A program made the position numbers and the translations under genes. A stretch of 55,163 bases of DNA from a virus, in IMG/VR virus record IMGVR_UViG_3300021976_000002, positions 1 to 55,163 of that record; one strand, 5' to 3'. The notes beneath the pieces were generated by a model, which was not told the origin of the DNA, searched no databases, and saw only the letters and a list, made by a program, of their open reading frames with translations. This document shows, one piece after another, positions 37,967-46,243 of this stretch (positions are counted from its first letter, which is position 1; every line of letters starts with the position of its first letter).

Positions 37967-38246
37967 GCCTCATGTTCTCTGGGAAAAGATAGTTGTGTTC
38001 CCAATGAGGCTTATAATAGAATAGATAGAAGAAGTACAGATGCGGAAGGCACGGCTGGATGGTTGGCCGGAAAGCGTAGTGTCACCGCATCGGCATTACG
38101 TGAGTAGGTGGGACCGCATCAGTACTTCTACCCCCACTCGGTCTAGTACTAGGTAAGAGATTTAGTCCTGGTAGAAGAGTACTAATGGGACGGTCCGCCG
38201 GGTGGCCCTTAACTTTAAATGAACCACAGGTGCAGGAGAGAATAGA
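37967..38246 (+). ncRNA. Structured leader or RNA with two competing pairings
   Basis: A hairpin pairs CCTCAT with ATGAGG and TGGGAA with TTCCCA (37968-38009), overlapping a TATAAT box at 38012-38017. The predicted transcript then has GATGCGG (38039-38045), which can pair with CCGCATC at 38085-38091 or with a second CCGCATC at 38114-38120. The second copy also lies in GGACCG (38111-38116), the 5' side of a stem with CGGTCC (38191-38196), inside which AGTACTTCTACC (38121-38132) pairs with 38170-38183. These exclusive folds resemble a riboswitch or attenuator. It precedes the nuclease gene. Confidence 0.6.
38221..38230 (+). repeat. GAACCACAGG motif, copy 5 of 7
   Basis: Exact decamer on the plus strand, seven bases before the Shine-Dalgarno of the nuclease gene. 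Confidence 0.7.
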
Positions 38247-39515
38247 ATGACGCTTACGGTTGACGAGTGCATCAAGCTTAAGCTCGTGCATGAGGTGCAC
38301 ACATCGGAGCGTCGTTCATTCAGAGCTTGCCGCCGCCGTTGGGACTGGCACTTTCGCCACGCGTACTATCCGCTCGTGACTGCTAAGCCACTTGAGTTCG
38401 GAGTCGCGTACCACAATGCGATGGAGATGCTGTACGATCCCGATAGCTGGAAGTGGACTACCGAGGCCAAGCTTAAGAGGGCACTCACCGCCTTTGACCA
38501 GACCTGTGAGAAGCAGTTGGCGAAGGCGCTTGAAGTCCAGGACAGGATAACACTCGACACGGAGATCCAAGAGGACTACAACGAGCGTGTCGAACTTGGT
38601 CGAGGAATGATCAGGTACTACGCCACTGAGGTTAGTCCTAAGCTGGACATTGGCTGGAAGCCAGTGCGCGTCGAGATCGCCTTCATGGTTCCTGTTCCTC
38701 ATCCTGACACAGGCAAGACGATCACTTGTTACTGTGACAACTGCTATGCCAAGTGGCTCAAGTCCGACTATGCTAAGGCAGAGCTTGCAGCGTGCGCGGA
38801 CTACAATCACGACCATGATGAGATCGAGAACCGTCAAGGACACTTTCACGGACTCCCTGTGGTGTATGCTGGTCGCATTGACATGTTAGCCAAGGATGAC
38901 AACGGTGCCCTGTGGATCTTCGACTGGAAGACTGCAGCGAGCATTCCGGACAACCACGAGTTCCTATTCTTGGACGACCAGATCAGTTCCTATGTCTGGG
39001 CTCTTGTCGTCGGACTCGGGTTGAAGGTACGAGGCTTTGTCTACCACGAGCAGCGTAAGGGATTCCCCGGAGCACCCAAGGAGAACAAGCATCGCCGACT
39101 TGGTCGTCTGTTCTCGGTGGCAGCGAATCAAGATACGGACTACGACACCTATCTGTCTACGGTAAAGGAACACGACACCGAAGCCTATGACGAAGGTTTG
39201 TATGATGAGTTCCTCCACTTCCTTCGTGAAGAGGGCATCACCTATTACCACCGCGAGAAGGTATACAAGAGCTTTGAGGAGCTCCAGGAAGTCGGCTACA
39301 ACATTGGCCTTGAAGTACTGGACATGATCGATCCTCAGCTTCGCATTTACCCTTCCGCTGGACGTTTCGGTTGTAGCTTCTGTGCTTTCCAACAGCCATG
39401 CCGAGAGAAGAACTCTAAGGGCGACTATCAGTATGCTCTCGATACGATGTACGAGCAGAAAGAGCATTACTATGTTCGTACAGAAGCTTCGACAGAATCG
39501 AAGGGCGGAGAGTAG
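38247..39515 (+). CDS. Cas4/RecB-like PD-(D/E)xK nuclease with Fe-S cluster
   Basis: A 422-residue exonuclease-type protein. SFRACRRRWDW gives Cys28; FGVAYHNAME gives the RecB-type His (residue 56); AGRIDMLAKDDNGALWIFDW gives Asp212 and the D-x-K pair (Asp226, Lys228); LDDQISSYVWAL is the following QxxxY-type helix; and GCSFCAFQQPC gives Cys376, Cys379 and Cys385. One Cys near the N-terminus plus three near the C-terminus is the Cas4/AddB iron-sulfur layout. An extra CYCDNC near 161 may bind another metal. It likely supplies single strands to the recombinase encoded downstream. Confidence 0.85.
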   Translation: MTLTVDECIKLKLVHEVHTSERRSFRACRRRWDWHFRHAYYPLVTAKPLEFGVAYHNAMEMLYDPDSWKWTTEAKLKRALTAFDQTCEKQLAKALEVQDRITLDTEIQEDYNERVELGRGMIRYYATEVSPKLDIGWKPVRVEIAFMVPVPHPDTGKTITCYCDNCYAKWLKSDYAKAELAACADYNHDHDEIENRQGHFHGLPVVYAGRIDMLAKDDNGALWIFDWKTAASIPDNHEFLFLDDQISSYVWALVVGLGLKVRGFVYHEQRKGFPGAPKENKHRRLGRLFSVAANQDTDYDTYLSTVKEHDTEAYDEGLYDEFLHFLREEGITYYHREKVYKSFEELQEVGYNIGLEVLDMIDPQLRIYPSAGRFGCSFCAFQQPCREKNSKGDYQYALDTMYEQKEHYYVRTEASTESKGGE

Positions 39516-39516
39516 C

Positions 39517-39756
39517 ATGGCTTGCTCTATCACCGGCACCGCTGTGATCCGTAACATTGAGGACCCCAAGACAGGCGAATGGATCATCGAGTGGAGGCAG
39601 ACCGATCCCGAGATCCATGTACACACAGAGTTGATCTCGAACGCCAAGGTCTTAGCCCACCTTGAGGAGCGGTACAAGGTCGGCGAACACTGCCCTCATG
39701 ATCCATTCACTCTACACGCGAGACTCTTAGAGCTTGAGCTAGAGGATAACACCTAG
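39517..39756 (+). CDS. 79-residue protein after the nuclease
   Basis: MACSITGTAVIRNIEDPKTG, then EWIIEWRQTDPEIHVHTELI; a small beta-rich fold. Starts one base after the nuclease stop. Unknown, possibly a nuclease partner. Confidence 0.6.
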   Translation: MACSITGTAVIRNIEDPKTGEWIIEWRQTDPEIHVHTELISNAKVLAHLEERYKVGEHCPHDPFTLHARLLELELEDNT

Positions 39757-39766
39757 CTCAGACAAG

Positions 39767-39851
39767 CTCTCTGCGAGTCTAACAGGAGAAGTCATCAGTG
39801 TGCGCGGAGCTGTTACCCGTTGAGGCACAAGCGCTGTAGACTCGCAGAGAG
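39767..39851. repeat. GTCTAAC-family inverted repeat D
   Basis: Arms CTCTCTGCGAGTCTA (39767-39781) and TAGACTCGCAGAGAG (39837-39851) are perfect over 15 bp and continue with one bulged A (ACAG/CTG). The left arm contains GTCTAAC. The 55-bp loop does not clearly match the loops of copies A-C. It fills the gap before the recombinase gene. Confidence 0.8.
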
Positions 39852-39882
39852 ACCCACTACAGACATCTAGTACGGAGAGGAG

Positions 39883-40671
39883 GTGATTGCGATCGCGACA
39901 GCAACATTGGCCCCCAAGACGCTGGGAGGTCTTCCAGTGCAGGAGGTTCAGCAGCGGAGTGCCTACTTCAACATCTTGATCTATGGCGACTCTGGTACAG
40001 GCAAGACTACACTGGCAGGCTCAGCCGACGAAGTTCCGAACATGCGTCCAGTTCTCTTTGTGGACATCGAGGGAGGAACAGAGTCACTGCGTCACAGCTA
40101 TCCCAGTGTAGAGACTGTCCGTGTCACCAGCTGGAAGGAGATGCAGCAGGTGTACGACGTTCTTCATTCAGGCGACCATGAGTACAAGACTGTGGTGCTT
40201 GACTCGCTCTCTGAAATCCAGAAGTTCAACATGTACACTATCATGAACGACTTGACTCAGAAGCGACCTGACCTCGACCCAGATGTTCCGGGTATGAGGG
40301 AGTGGGGGAAGAACCTCGAACAGATGAGGAAGTTCGTCCGCGCGTTCCGAGACTTGGAGATGCACACTATCTTCACGGCTCTGAATATGACTGACAAGGA
40401 CCAGAAGACTGGCCTGACAACCATGAAGCCTATGCTGTCGGGAAAGCTGGCTAACGAAGTAGCAGCGTTCCTAGACATCGTGGCGTACTATTACGTCAAG
40501 CAGATTGGCTCAGGCGAGGACGCTGAGTTCAGACGTCTCCTGCTTACTCAGAAGACCGATGCGCAGGTGGCCAAAGATCGATCGGGACTACTCCCGATGA
40601 TCGTGGAAGACCCAACGATGAAATCCCTTCATCAGCTAATGACTACAGCAAAGGAAAAAGTAAATGGCTGA
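39883..40671 (+). CDS. Sak4-like RecA-fold ATPase (recombination)
   Basis: A 262-residue P-loop protein: NILIYGDSGTGKTTLAG is Walker A, YKTVVLDSLSEIQKF Walker B, then HTIFTALNMTDKD, the usual Sak4-type sensor. It probably promotes strand annealing with the ssDNA-binding protein encoded next. GTG at 39883 is the start; GGAG stands five bases before it, while a stronger AGGAGG overlaps the GTG itself, so initiation at a rarer codon a few residues in cannot be excluded. Overlaps the next gene by eight bases. Confidence 0.82.
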   Translation: MIAIATATLAPKTLGGLPVQEVQQRSAYFNILIYGDSGTGKTTLAGSADEVPNMRPVLFVDIEGGTESLRHSYPSVETVRVTSWKEMQQVYDVLHSGDHEYKTVVLDSLSEIQKFNMYTIMNDLTQKRPDLDPDVPGMREWGKNLEQMRKFVRAFRDLEMHTIFTALNMTDKDQKTGLTTMKPMLSGKLANEVAAFLDIVAYYYVKQIGSGEDAEFRRLLLTQKTDAQVAKDRSGLLPMIVEDPTMKSLHQLMTTAKEKVNG

Positions 40672-41152
40672 CAGCAAGCTCAAGCTTAACTTCAGCAGTG
40701 AAGAGGCCTCCTCGGAGGCGATGGACTTCGACCCGATTCCCACTGGGAAGTACTGGGTGAAGATCACTGAGGTCGAGGACCGTGAATGCGGACCTCAGTC
40801 CAAGAACCCTGGCAAGCCCTACTGGAACGTGGAGCTCACGGTTCAGGATGGCGACTACGAGCTTCGTAAGCTCTGGGCCAACGTCATGCTGTTCGAGGGT
40901 GCTCTGTACTCCCTCTCGCAGTTGGTGAAGGCTCTGGGATACGATGTCAACAACTCGAAGGGCTTCACCGTTCCTGACGGCGAGGAGCTCGTTGGCAAGG
41001 ACCTGATCGTCTCGGTCCGCAAGCAGCTCGACGTGTACAAGATGGAACAGGAAGCCAGCGAGGACAACATCTACAAGAACGAGGTGAAGGGCTTCAAGCC
41101 CTACAGCCCCGAAGCAGTGGGTGGCTCCAAGGACGGCTCGCTCCTTCCGTAA
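40664..41152 (+). CDS. DUF669-like single-stranded DNA-binding protein
   Basis: A 162-residue protein with the pattern of DUF669/phage SSB proteins: MDFDPIPTGKYWVKITEVED near the N-terminus, then NPGKPYWNVELTVQDGDY and KLWANVMLFEGALYSLSQLV. It lacks a long acidic tail. Encoded next to Sak4, as often in phages that recombine by annealing. Confidence 0.78.
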   Translation: MADSKLKLNFSSEEASSEAMDFDPIPTGKYWVKITEVEDRECGPQSKNPGKPYWNVELTVQDGDYELRKLWANVMLFEGALYSLSQLVKALGYDVNNSKGFTVPDGEELVGKDLIVSVRKQLDVYKMEQEASEDNIYKNEVKGFKPYSPEAVGGSKDGSLLP

Positions 41153-41165
41153 CATCCACTAGGCT

Positions 41166-41260
41166 GGGTAAGGCCCACCGAGGTTACTCGCAAGGCTGTG
41201 ATCCGTTTCCCGGGGCGGTTAGCCTGTAGCGGTGCTCTTAGTGAAGCGTGGGCCTTACCC
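41166..41260 (+). ncRNA. Structured element before the primase gene
   Basis: A perfect 12-bp stem GGGTAAGGCCCA (41166-41177) with TGGGCCTTACCC (41249-41260) closes a multi-branch region containing CGAG-gtta-CTCG (41179-41190) and AGGCT (41193-41197) with AGCCT (41221-41225), the latter enclosing CCG...CGG. The Shine-Dalgarno GGGGAG of the primase begins 11 bases after the closing stem. There is no T-loop, so it is not a tRNA. It could be a leader RNA or a cruciform replication site. Confidence 0.65.
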
Positions 41261-41281
41261 TTCTATTTATGGGGAGAGACA

Positions 41282-43480
41282 TTGACAGGCATTGGTTCGC
41301 CGGAGGAGAACAAGAGGCTCCGTGGAGTCTTCTTCGACTCCATTTTCGGCAAGCACAATGGCTGGGTATGTCTTGCCTTTCTACCCGCAGCTGACCGTAA
41401 GAAGTTCCGAGAAGAGTATTACCGTTACCCCGAAGAGACGTCTCAGATGCTGGACGCTGTTGAGGCTAACCTCTCGGGCAACAATATCTATTTCTGTCCT
41501 CAGCTCCTGAGTGAGAAGCGTAGACAAAAGCAATACGTTTCATCCACTCCGAACCTCTGGTCGGACTTGGACTTCTGTGAACCAGCTAACCTCCTTGTCG
41601 AGCCGACAGTAACTATAGAGTCCTCCCCAGATAGGTACCAAGCGTACTGGGTGCTCGACAAGGTCGTTGATGTAGACGATGCGGAAGATCTTAGCAAGCG
41701 CATTGCCTACAAGCATGCTGATCAGGGTGCGGATAGAACAGGCTGGGACCTTACCCAGCTATTGCGAGTTCCACTTACGTACAACTACAAGTACAACAAG
41801 CTAGCCCCTCCGGTAGTGAAGACTATCAACTTCAACCGGACACGATATAGAATAAGCGACTTCGAAGAATACCCCAAGGTCGAAGGGTATGCCTACGTCG
41901 ATGTTGAGATGCCTGACATATCAGAGTATCCCAACGCAGATGAATTGCTCGACAGACGTAGGCTTCAACTCAACCCCAGGGTCTGGCATTCGTATAGTGA
42001 AGAGCCTGCAGAGGACTGGAGCGGTGTCCTTTGGAACCTCCACCTGATGCTACTCGAAGCTGGCTACGATCGCAATGAGACATTCATCATTGTACGAGAA
42101 GCCAAGTGCAACAAGTATGTTAGAGATGGCAAGTCTGAAAAGCTCCTGTGGAAAGAAGTTGTTAGAGCCGATACTAAGAATGAGTTGAACCTAAGACTCA
42201 TTGCTGGCATTGGTGACAACGAAGATTCACAACCACTTCTTTCCGACAAGGAAAGGTCTAAGCTCGAACGAGACCCAGACACCTTCATTGAACGGTTCCA
42301 ACAGTGGGCGCGGTCCCTAGGTGATGCAGCACCACAGTACCACCAGGCCGGAGCTTTCGTGGCACTGTCATCTCTACTCGCAGGTGCGGTACGATTGCCA
42401 ACATCATTCGGTACGATCATCCCCAACCTGTGGTTTATGATCCTGGCAGACACAACTCTTACCAGGAAGTCGACTGCGATGGACATTGCTATCGACATGG
42501 TGATGGAGATCGACCCGGACTCAATGTTGGCTACTGATGGATCTCTAGAGGGTTTGTTGACAGCATTGTCAATGAGGCCCGGCAAGCCATCTATCTTCCT
42601 GCGAGACGAGTTCTCTGGACTGCTTGAGATGATCACTAAGAAGGACTACTACTCAGGCATGCCGGAGCTACTCACTAAGCTGTACGATGGTAAGATGCAG
42701 AAGAGGATCTTGCGCAAGGAGACCATTGAAGTCCGAGAGCCCATCCTGATCTTCTTCGCAGGTGGTATCAAGGACAAGATCACTGGACTGCTAACGCATG
42801 AGCACGTCAGCTCTGGCTTCATGCCTAGGTTCGTATTCATCACAGCTGAATCGGACATCAACAGGCTGAAGCCGATCGGCCCCCCAACGGCAACCACCAC
42901 AGGGTCTGGGGATGCCATCCGCAATGAGTTGATGGACATCTTCTCGTACTACCGTAAGCCAATACACATGACAGTTCAGAAGACAGCAGCCGTGCTAGAC
43001 GAGCCTATGAAGTTCGAGGCAGAGCTAACTGGGGATGCTTGGGTCAGGTACAACATCCTGGAATCGGATATGCTGTCCGCTGGGCTCGCTATGGAGAAGC
43101 CCGACATGATGACTCCTACCTACGACAGGCTCAGCAAGTCCATTCTCAAGGCTGCCATTCTTCTTTCGGCAGCACGGCAGCGTAGTGAGAAGTTGGTCGT
43201 GGAAGAGATCGATATCATTCGGGCTATTAGCTACGGAGAGCAATGGCGCACGCATGCCAATGAGGTCATGATCAATGTTGGGAAGGGTACCTACGAGAGG
43301 CAACTGGATACTATTGTCCGAGCCATTGAGAGGACACCAGGTGTTACTCGTTCGAAAATCATGCAGTGGTACCATCTCAGCTCGCGCTCTGCATCCGAAA
43401 TGTTCGACACGCTAGAGCAGCGCGGTGCTATCAAACGCATTCGCGCTGGCAGAACCGAAACGTTCCACTCACTACGCTAG
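41282..43480 (+). CDS. Primase-polymerase fused to helicase-like ATPase
   Basis: A 732-residue replication protein from TTG 41282, chosen because GGGGAGAG lies five bases upstream; a GTG at 41198 lies within the structured element. The N-terminal domain looks like an archaeo-eukaryotic-type primase: WSDLDF (Asp95, Asp97), SPDRYQAYWVLD and LLRVPLTYNYKY. Residues about 340-560 resemble a DUF3987-type ATPase: LADTTLTRKSTAMD in the P-loop place (Lys396, but without the usual glycines) and SIFLRDEFSG (Asp442, Glu443). The C-terminus has a winged-helix end (RSKIMQWYHLSSRSASEMFD). It should prime and unwind phage DNA. Confidence 0.78.
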   Translation: MTGIGSPEENKRLRGVFFDSIFGKHNGWVCLAFLPAADRKKFREEYYRYPEETSQMLDAVEANLSGNNIYFCPQLLSEKRRQKQYVSSTPNLWSDLDFCEPANLLVEPTVTIESSPDRYQAYWVLDKVVDVDDAEDLSKRIAYKHADQGADRTGWDLTQLLRVPLTYNYKYNKLAPPVVKTINFNRTRYRISDFEEYPKVEGYAYVDVEMPDISEYPNADELLDRRRLQLNPRVWHSYSEEPAEDWSGVLWNLHLMLLEAGYDRNETFIIVREAKCNKYVRDGKSEKLLWKEVVRADTKNELNLRLIAGIGDNEDSQPLLSDKERSKLERDPDTFIERFQQWARSLGDAAPQYHQAGAFVALSSLLAGAVRLPTSFGTIIPNLWFMILADTTLTRKSTAMDIAIDMVMEIDPDSMLATDGSLEGLLTALSMRPGKPSIFLRDEFSGLLEMITKKDYYSGMPELLTKLYDGKMQKRILRKETIEVREPILIFFAGGIKDKITGLLTHEHVSSGFMPRFVFITAESDINRLKPIGPPTATTTGSGDAIRNELMDIFSYYRKPIHMTVQKTAAVLDEPMKFEAELTGDAWVRYNILESDMLSAGLAMEKPDMMTPTYDRLSKSILKAAILLSAARQRSEKLVVEEIDIIRAISYGEQWRTHANEVMINVGKGTYERQLDTIVRAIERTPGVTRSKIMQWYHLSSRSASEMFDTLEQRGAIKRIRAGRTETFHSLR

Positions 43481-43491
43481 GAGTATTCCCC

Positions 43492-44256
43492 ATGACTGTA
43501 CCTCAGAAGCTTGTCGTCGTTCTCTCTGGAGGACTGGACAGTACTACTCTCCTGTACGATGCGGTGGCTCAAGGCGCCGATGTTGTTCGGGCCGTCAGCT
43601 TCAACTACGGACAGAGGCACAAGAAGGAATTGGACTACGCTAAGCAGTCCGCAGAGAAGCTCAGCATCAAGCACACCGTTATCGACCTGTGGTCGTCGGG
43701 TCTGACTGAGGCGTTTTCCAATTCGGAAAGCTCGCTGGTCACGGACACCGATGTGCCTGAGGGACACTACGGCGAGGAGTCGATGAAGGCTACTGTCGTT
43801 CCCAACCGCAACATGATCATGCTCAGCATCGCAGGTGGCATTGCCGTAGCTGATGGTGCCAATGCCGTCGCTACTGGTGTGCATGCTGGCGACCACTTCA
43901 TTTACCCTGACTGCCGACCTGCATTCATTAGCACAGCCGCCTCGGCCTTGGCTCTAGGCAACGATGGCTTCGGCTCTCTCGACGTGGCTCCCATCTTCAC
44001 GCCGTACATCTTCCGGAGCAAGAACGATATTGCCTTCCGGGCTATCGAGTTGGACGTTCCTCTTCACGAGACTTGGTCTTGCTACAACGGACGAGAGAAC
44101 CATTGCGGGCGATGCGGCACTTGTGTCGAGCGCTTGGAGTCCATTGACTGGGCGGTCAACAAGTTCCTGGACGAGTACAATGTTGAGGTCGAGGATCACA
44201 CCATGTACGAGGACGACGCGTACTGGCGAGAGGCTCTCAAGAGGGAGACGGTCTAA
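43492..44256 (+). CDS. queC: 7-cyano-7-deazaguanine (preQ0) synthase QueC
   Basis: A 254-residue enzyme that turns carboxy-deazaguanine plus ammonia into preQ0 with ATP. SGGLDSTT (12-19) is the PP-loop; SWSCYNGRENHCGRCGTC provides the zinc cysteines 197, 205, 208 and 211. AGGAG lies eight bases before the ATG. There is no fused amidotransferase domain, so the expected end product is preQ0 rather than the amide. First gene of the modification island. Confidence 0.95.
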   Translation: MTVPQKLVVVLSGGLDSTTLLYDAVAQGADVVRAVSFNYGQRHKKELDYAKQSAEKLSIKHTVIDLWSSGLTEAFSNSESSLVTDTDVPEGHYGEESMKATVVPNRNMIMLSIAGGIAVADGANAVATGVHAGDHFIYPDCRPAFISTAASALALGNDGFGSLDVAPIFTPYIFRSKNDIAFRAIELDVPLHETWSCYNGRENHCGRCGTCVERLESIDWAVNKFLDEYNVEVEDHTMYEDDAYWREALKRETV

Positions 44257-44769
44257 ATGATCGTAGCTGTCAAGCACAACTTCGAGACGGCACATCGTCT
44301 ACCTTTCCTCGAAGGCAAGTGCCAGAGCATCCACGGTCACTCGTGGTGGGTGGAGTGGCAATTCGAGAAGCCAGTTGACTCCAACGGTCTGACTGTTGAG
44401 TACGGAACGATGAAGCGTCACCTCCGGGATTGGGTTGACACCTATCTCGACCACGGAACAATGCTTGGCATTAACGATCCTTTGTGGCAAGCATTCAAGG
44501 ATGATATTGGCTGTAAGCTCTTCACCTTCGGAGCCTCTAGCAAAGAGTTCATGAGCACTGCTGACCATAAGTGGCCTACAGTAGAAGCTGTCGCTCAGCT
44601 TCTAGCAAATGTAGGCGAAGGGCTTATTGGAGAAGCTCAGATCGTCAGAGTCGAAGTTCAAGAGACGCATGTCAACAAAGCTATCTGGACACCAACTGAG
44701 AACGACATCGAGTATCAGAGGAGAGTTCGTGAACCCGCTCAAGACACTTTCGGGCAACGATCGAAGTGA
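44257..44769 (+). CDS. queD: 6-carboxytetrahydropterin synthase QueD
   Basis: A 170-residue enzyme that makes 6-carboxy-tetrahydropterin from dihydroneopterin triphosphate. HNFETAHRLPFLEGKCQSIH and GHSW give the zinc ligands (His13, His26, His28) and the catalytic Cys22; LDHGTMLGIND and VEVQETHVNKA are the other family boxes. Immediately follows QueC. Confidence 0.93.
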   Translation: MIVAVKHNFETAHRLPFLEGKCQSIHGHSWWVEWQFEKPVDSNGLTVEYGTMKRHLRDWVDTYLDHGTMLGINDPLWQAFKDDIGCKLFTFGASSKEFMSTADHKWPTVEAVAQLLANVGEGLIGEAQIVRVEVQETHVNKAIWTPTENDIEYQRRVREPAQDTFGQRSK

Positions 44770-44920
44770 AGAGCCTGACTCGTTGTACCAACTGTACACG
44801 ATGCATGGGCTAAGGGACGGCAAGCATGTCTATGCTGGAACGGTTACTCGTAGCGACCGTGACCGACGCCGCGCAAAGAATCGGGTGGCTAAGAAGTCCA
44901 GGAAGAGGAACCGTGGCTGA
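44729..44920 (+). CDS. 63-residue basic protein inside the modification island
   Basis: GTG at 44729 after AGAGGAGAG, overlapping the end of queD by 41 bases. SLYQLYTMHGLRDGKHVYAG, then a very basic tail (RDRRRAKNRVAKKSRKRNRG). Could bind DNA or RNA. Unknown; its fixed place in the island suggests a link with modification. Confidence 0.55.
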   Translation: MNPLKTLSGNDRSEEPDSLYQLYTMHGLRDGKHVYAGTVTRSDRDRRRAKNRVAKKSRKRNRG

Positions 44921-45290
44921 CCCATACCTCGAGGGTAAGGTCTCCGACTCTATCTCTGGAGGCCTCGGAGTGACTGACACCGAGTACACTCTCGATGCCA
45001 ATGATCCGTTCGAGTCGAAGCTGATCGAGATGGTCAAGCTCAATCGAATGAAGCGAGCTGACTACGCTGGCGACGAAGATCCTTGGCAGAACTTTGTTGA
45101 CAGTGCTATTCAAGTCAACGATACACCAGGCAAGTCTGTCGAGACGTTGATCGCTACCAAGCAGGCTCGACTTCGGCAGCTTCTGTTCACTGGTCGCGCA
45201 CCCAAGAATGAAGCCGTGCGCGACACAGTCCTCGACCGTGCAGTGTATTCTGTCATTGCCCTTTCGATCTACGACCGAGGAGACTACTGA
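44913..45290 (+). CDS. DUF1599/DUF6378-like protein (nucleotide-modification-associated type)
   Basis: A 125-residue helical protein from GTG 44913 (AGGAAGAGG upstream). MKRADYAGDEDPWQNFVDSA, then LIATKQARLRQLLFTGRAPK and NEAVRDTVLDRAVYSVIALS follow the order of small all-helical proteins often found near phage DNA-modification genes. The match is by pattern and needs a profile search. It lies between queD and queE, so a role in handling modified nucleotides is inferred. Confidence 0.6.
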   Translation: MADPYLEGKVSDSISGGLGVTDTEYTLDANDPFESKLIEMVKLNRMKRADYAGDEDPWQNFVDSAIQVNDTPGKSVETLIATKQARLRQLLFTGRAPKNEAVRDTVLDRAVYSVIALSIYDRGDY

Positions 45291-45535
45291 TGAGTGAGCC
45301 CAACGAACCGCTTGACCCCGAAGAGGGTGTGACTCCAGAAGGGGTTATCACCGACAATGACTTCGCATTCGGATCTAACGGAATAACTCTAGCTCCTCTC
45401 ATTCCAGTCCGTATCGAGACTAAGCAGCAGGCCTATCGAGCCGGCATCTGGATCAAGCTTATGGGTGAGTTTCTTCCTGACGAGCCAGTCGCCTCGACCT
45501 GGGAAGAGATCCAGAACGCGATTGAGGGGACCTGA
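45290..45535 (+). CDS. 81-residue acidic protein in the modification island
   Basis: MSEPNEPLDPEEGVTPEGVI, then a short fold (IPVRIETKQQAYRAGIWIKL; LPDEPVASTWEEIQNAIEGT). Overlaps both neighbours (TGATG). Unknown. Confidence 0.6.
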   Translation: MSEPNEPLDPEEGVTPEGVITDNDFAFGSNGITLAPLIPVRIETKQQAYRAGIWIKLMGEFLPDEPVASTWEEIQNAIEGT

Positions 45536-46242
45536 TGGTTGTACGAGTGAGTGAGGTCTACCTGAGTGTGCAGGGTGAAGGGCCTCGAGCTGGTCAGCGT
45601 ACGGTGTTCGTCCGATTCGGTGGATGCAACCTTCGTTGCCCCGGATGGCCCTGTGACACTCAGCACGCGATTGATCCGGCTCTTTATCGTAACGAGTGGA
45701 TCAAGACTGAGCCTGCAGACCTCGTTGAACAGATCGACAAGGTAGCAGAGAAGACCCTGAGTACTGCGATCTGCTTCACGGGCGGTGAGCCATTCCTTCA
45801 GCACCACCCCGACCTGGCTGAGGTCATGGATGGCTTGATGGTTCGAGGCTACGGAACGTATGAGTGCTTCAGCAATGGGACTATCTTGTACCCTGAATGG
45901 GCTACTCGTGAGTTGTCCTTTATCATGGACTGGAAGCTCCCAGGCTCTGGAGAGAACCATCTCAACCCAGTACGCCTGAAGAACTTGTCGAACCTTAAGG
46001 TCAAGGATGCTGTCAAGTTCGTTATCAAGGATCGAAATGACTTCGAGGTAGCCAAGGAACTGTACCTTAGGTACATCGAACGGATCCCGAATGCGTGGCG
46101 CCCTCGTACCTACTACGGTGTGGTGTGGGGAGCTATGGAGAACTCCGAACTCATCGAATGGGTTCTGGACGCCAAGCTTCCATGGTGGATAAATGTGCAA
46201 GTGCATAATTATATTTGGTCCAGGGATCAGAGAGGCATTTGA
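45535..46242 (+). CDS. queE: 7-carboxy-7-deazaguanine synthase QueE (radical SAM)
   Basis: A 235-residue radical-SAM enzyme that makes the deazaguanine ring. VYLSVQGEGPRAGQRTVFVR and FGGCNLRCPGWPCDTQ give cluster cysteines 31, 35 and 40 (CX3CX4C, one residue longer than the common CX3CX2C), followed by AICFTGGEPFLQ, the SAM-binding GGE box. The longer last loop is probably a phage QueE variant. Confidence 0.92.
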   Translation: MVVRVSEVYLSVQGEGPRAGQRTVFVRFGGCNLRCPGWPCDTQHAIDPALYRNEWIKTEPADLVEQIDKVAEKTLSTAICFTGGEPFLQHHPDLAEVMDGLMVRGYGTYECFSNGTILYPEWATRELSFIMDWKLPGSGENHLNPVRLKNLSNLKVKDAVKFVIKDRNDFEVAKELYLRYIERIPNAWRPRTYYGVVWGAMENSELIEWVLDAKLPWWINVQVHNYIWSRDQRGI

Positions 46243-46243
46243 T

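Noticed and set aside
38964-39677. Open frame of 237 codons on the minus strand over the nuclease gene
   Set aside because: Lies opposite the catalytic part of a clear PD-(D/E)xK nuclease; no start signals.
41166-41260. Branched element considered as a tRNA
   Set aside because: The closing stem is 12 bp and no T-loop consensus is present.
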